From Bacteroidales bacterium (lineage in GTDB: Bacteria; Bacteroidota; Bacteroidia; Bacteroidales; ML635J-15), in assembly GCA_023228725.1 (NCBI GenBank), contig JALOAQ010000130.1, positions 1 to 7,257 on the forward strand: 7,257 nt of DNA. The letters run 5' to 3'. The translations under genes and the position numbers were made by a program. This document shows positions 5,251-7,257 of the stretch, in pieces (the stretch's first letter is position 1; each line of letters opens with the position of its first letter). Below the pieces are notes generated by a model, which did not search any database, was not told the DNA's origin, and was given only the letters and a program-made list of their open reading frames with translations.

Positions 5251-7257
5251 ATGATAAACGACAAATTATTAAACCCAAAAAGTGTAGCTGTTATTGGTGG
5301 TTCTGATGACATATACAAACCGGGCGGAAAGGTTTTGAAAAATTTAATTGATAATAATTTTACTGGCGATTTATATGTTGTAAATCCTAAACTAGATTCT
5401 GTTCAAGGAATAAAATCGTTTAGAAGTGTTGAAGATTTGCCACAAGTTGATTGTGCTATTTTGGCCATAGCTGCAAAATATTGCTATGAGGCTGTTGAAA
5501 ACTTAGTAACAACTAAAGAAACAGGAGGATTTATAATTTTATCCGCTGGTTTTAGTGAAGAAAACGAAGAAGGAGCTAAATTAGAAAAGAAAATCGTAGA
5601 TTTATTAAACAAAAATAATGCAAGTTTAATAGGTCCAAATTGTGTTGGACTTTTAAACCAAACTTATAGTGGTATTTTCACTACTCCTATTCCAAAACTT
5701 GACTCACAAGGGGTTGATTTTATTTCAGGTTCCGGCGCTACCGCAGTTTTTATTATGGAAGCAGCAGTTCCAAAAGGTTTAAAATTTTCAAGTGTTTATT
5801 CTGTTGGCAACTCTGCACAACTTGGCGTTGAAGATATTTTAAAATTTTTAGACGAAACATATGTTCACGGAAAATCTGCACCTGTAAAATTATTATATAT
5901 AGAAAGTGTGGACAAAGCTCAAATGCTTTACAAACATGCATCTTCCTTAATTAGAAAAGGAGCTAAAATTGCAGCAATAAAATCTGGTGGCTCCGAAGCA
6001 GGAAGTCGAGCTGCTTCTTCTCATACTGGTGCTTTAGCAAGTCCCGACCTTGCTGTTGAGGCATTGTTTAGAAAAGCAGGAATTGTGCGTTGTAATGGAA
6101 GAGAAGAGTTAGCAAGTGTGGCTTCTATTTTTATGCATCCAATTCCAAAAGGAAAAAATATTGCAATTATTACTCACGCCGGTGGTCCTGCGGTTATGCT
6201 AACAGATTCTTTAAGTAATGGCGGCTTAAATATTCCTGCAATTGAAGGCGAAAAAGCTCAAAATTTACTTACGAAACTTTTTGCTGGCTCTTCTGTTGCA
6301 AACCCAATTGATTTTTTAGCAACTGGTACAGCTGAACAATTAGGTCATATTATTGATGCTTGTAATAATGATTTTGACGAAATAGATGCAATGGCGGTAA
6401 TTTTTGGTAGTCCTGGTCTTTTTCCTGTTTATGATGTTTACGATTTATTACATGAGAAAATGAAAACTAGTAAAAAACCAATTTATCCAATACTTCCATC
6501 CGTAATAAACGTAAAAGACGAGATAGAAAAATTTATTGAAAAAGGTAGAATAAATTTTCCTGACGAAGTTGCTTTTGGAAACGCTTTGAGCAAAATAATG
6601 AATACACCTGAGCCACAAGCTGAAAATATTGATTTACCAAAAATTGATACAGAATTAATTCGCAAAGTAATAGATTCTGCTGAAAATGGTTATTTAAATC
6701 CTGATAAAGTTTTCGCTCTGCTTGATGCCGCAGGTATAGATAGAGCTTTTGAACAAGTTGTGTATAAAATAGAAGACGCTATTGCATTTGCTGAAAAGCA
6801 CGGCTTCCCTCTTGTTATGAAAGTAGTAGGTCCTGTTCATAAATCTGATGTTGGTGGAGTTGTGCTAAATGTTAAAGACAAAGAAACAATAACACGCGAA
6901 TTTGAAAGATTAATGAAAATTAAAGATACATATGCTGTCTTAATGGGCGAAATGCTTAAAGGAACGGAAATATTTATAGGAGCAAAACGTGAAGAAAATT
7001 TTGGACATATGATTTTAGCCGGCTTGGGCGGAATTTTTATAGAAGTTTTGCACGATGTAAACACATGTATTTCTCCAGTTTCTAAAAATGAAGCAGAATT
7101 TATGATAAAAAATCTAAAATCTTATAAAATTATTGAAGGTATTAGAGGTCAAGAAGGTGTAAATCAAGAAATTTTTGCCGAACAAATTCAAAGAGTTTCT
7201 GCATTAATGGAAGCTGCTCCTGAAATTTTTGAAATGGATTTAAACCCACTTCTTGGA
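5251..7257 (+). CDS. ADP-forming acyl-CoA synthetase, fused alpha-beta (C-terminus cut by window edge)
   Basis: An open frame of 669 codons runs from ATG to the window edge. The enzyme interconverts acyl-CoA + ADP + phosphate with acid + CoA + ATP; acetyl-CoA is the usual substrate, though aryl or branched acyl-CoA forms exist. The alpha half has a CoA-binding Rossmann domain (about 1-130, SVAVIGGS and LIGPNCVGLLN). A succinyl-CoA-ligase-like domain follows, with the phosphorylatable H258 in SSHTGAL. The beta half (about 450 onward) is an ATP-grasp domain with H530 in VHKSDVGGV, the glycine loop GLGGIFIEVL (591-600) and EMDLNP (661-666). H258 and H530 match the two phosphohistidines of Pyrococcus ACD (alpha His257, beta His71). 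Typical fused enzymes reach about 690-700 residues, so some 20-30 are missing. Pat-type protein acetyltransferases share this scaffold with an added GNAT domain but lose the alpha His, which argues against one here. Confidence 0.93.
   Translation, partial: MINDKLLNPKSVAVIGGSDDIYKPGGKVLKNLIDNNFTGDLYVVNPKLDSVQGIKSFRSVEDLPQVDCAILAIAAKYCYEAVENLVTTKETGGFIILSAGFSEENEEGAKLEKKIVDLLNKNNASLIGPNCVGLLNQTYSGIFTTPIPKLDSQGVDFISGSGATAVFIMEAAVPKGLKFSSVYSVGNSAQLGVEDILKFLDETYVHGKSAPVKLLYIESVDKAQMLYKHASSLIRKGAKIAAIKSGGSEAGSRAASSHTGALASPDLAVEALFRKAGIVRCNGREELASVASIFMHPIPKGKNIAIITHAGGPAVMLTDSLSNGGLNIPAIEGEKAQNLLTKLFAGSSVANPIDFLATGTAEQLGHIIDACNNDFDEIDAMAVIFGSPGLFPVYDVYDLLHEKMKTSKKPIYPILPSVINVKDEIEKFIEKGRINFPDEVAFGNALSKIMNTPEPQAENIDLPKIDTELIRKVIDSAENGYLNPDKVFALLDAAGIDRAFEQVVYKIEDAIAFAEKHGFPLVMKVVGPVHKSDVGGVVLNVKDKETITREFERLMKIKDTYAVLMGEMLKGTEIFIGAKREENFGHMILAGLGGIFIEVLHDVNTCISPVSKNEAEFMIKNLKSYKIIEGIRGQEGVNQEIFAEQIQRVSALMEAAPEIFEMDLNPLLG

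Noticed and set aside
5753..7064. Three minus-strand open frames (5753-5941, 6483-6665, 6837-7064) inside the acyl-CoA synthetase
   Set aside because: All are antisense to a continuous conserved frame with catalytic residues; none has a recognisable motif or a start signal.

Overview
The window is AT-rich (about one third G+C by eye) and most resembles the chromosome of a Bacteroidota bacterium, probably an anaerobic Bacteroidales-like lineage. Three things point there. Every gene whose start lies in the window has a match to the Bacteroidota -7 promoter element TAnnTTTG just upstream. No start codon has a Shine-Dalgarno sequence; the leaders are A/T-rich instead. The proteins read like Bacteroidota versions of their families. 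The genus cannot be told from this sequence.

Layout, left to right. On the minus strand lies a beta-CASP metallo-beta-lactamase-fold RNA hydrolase (1-1181), whose C-terminus is cut by the left edge. Next is a 461-bp intergenic stretch (1182-1642) filled with several kinds of short direct and tandem repeats. It is followed by a complete histidine ammonia-lyase gene, hutH (1643-3118, minus). A gap with a hutH promoter candidate and a strong intrinsic terminator leads to a thioredoxin gene (3280-3639, minus). A 65-bp divergent promoter region separates it from a CCA-adding-type tRNA nucleotidyltransferase with an HD domain (3705-5135, plus). Last is a fused alpha-beta ADP-forming acyl-CoA synthetase (5251 to the right edge, plus), which lacks only its extreme C-terminus unless an extra domain follows.

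The genes do not form one pathway. Thioredoxin, the nucleotidyltransferase and the beta-CASP protein are housekeeping (redox, tRNA 3'-end and RNA metabolism). HutH and the acyl-CoA synthetase are both catabolic: histidine deamination towards glutamate, and ATP formation from acyl-CoA. They could both serve amino-acid fermentation, but they are separated and on opposite strands, so this is only an inference. Each gene appears to be its own transcription unit.

I see no mobile element, CRISPR array, RNA gene or novel multi-gene system. The part least explained by known genes is the composite repeat region between hutH and the beta-CASP gene.
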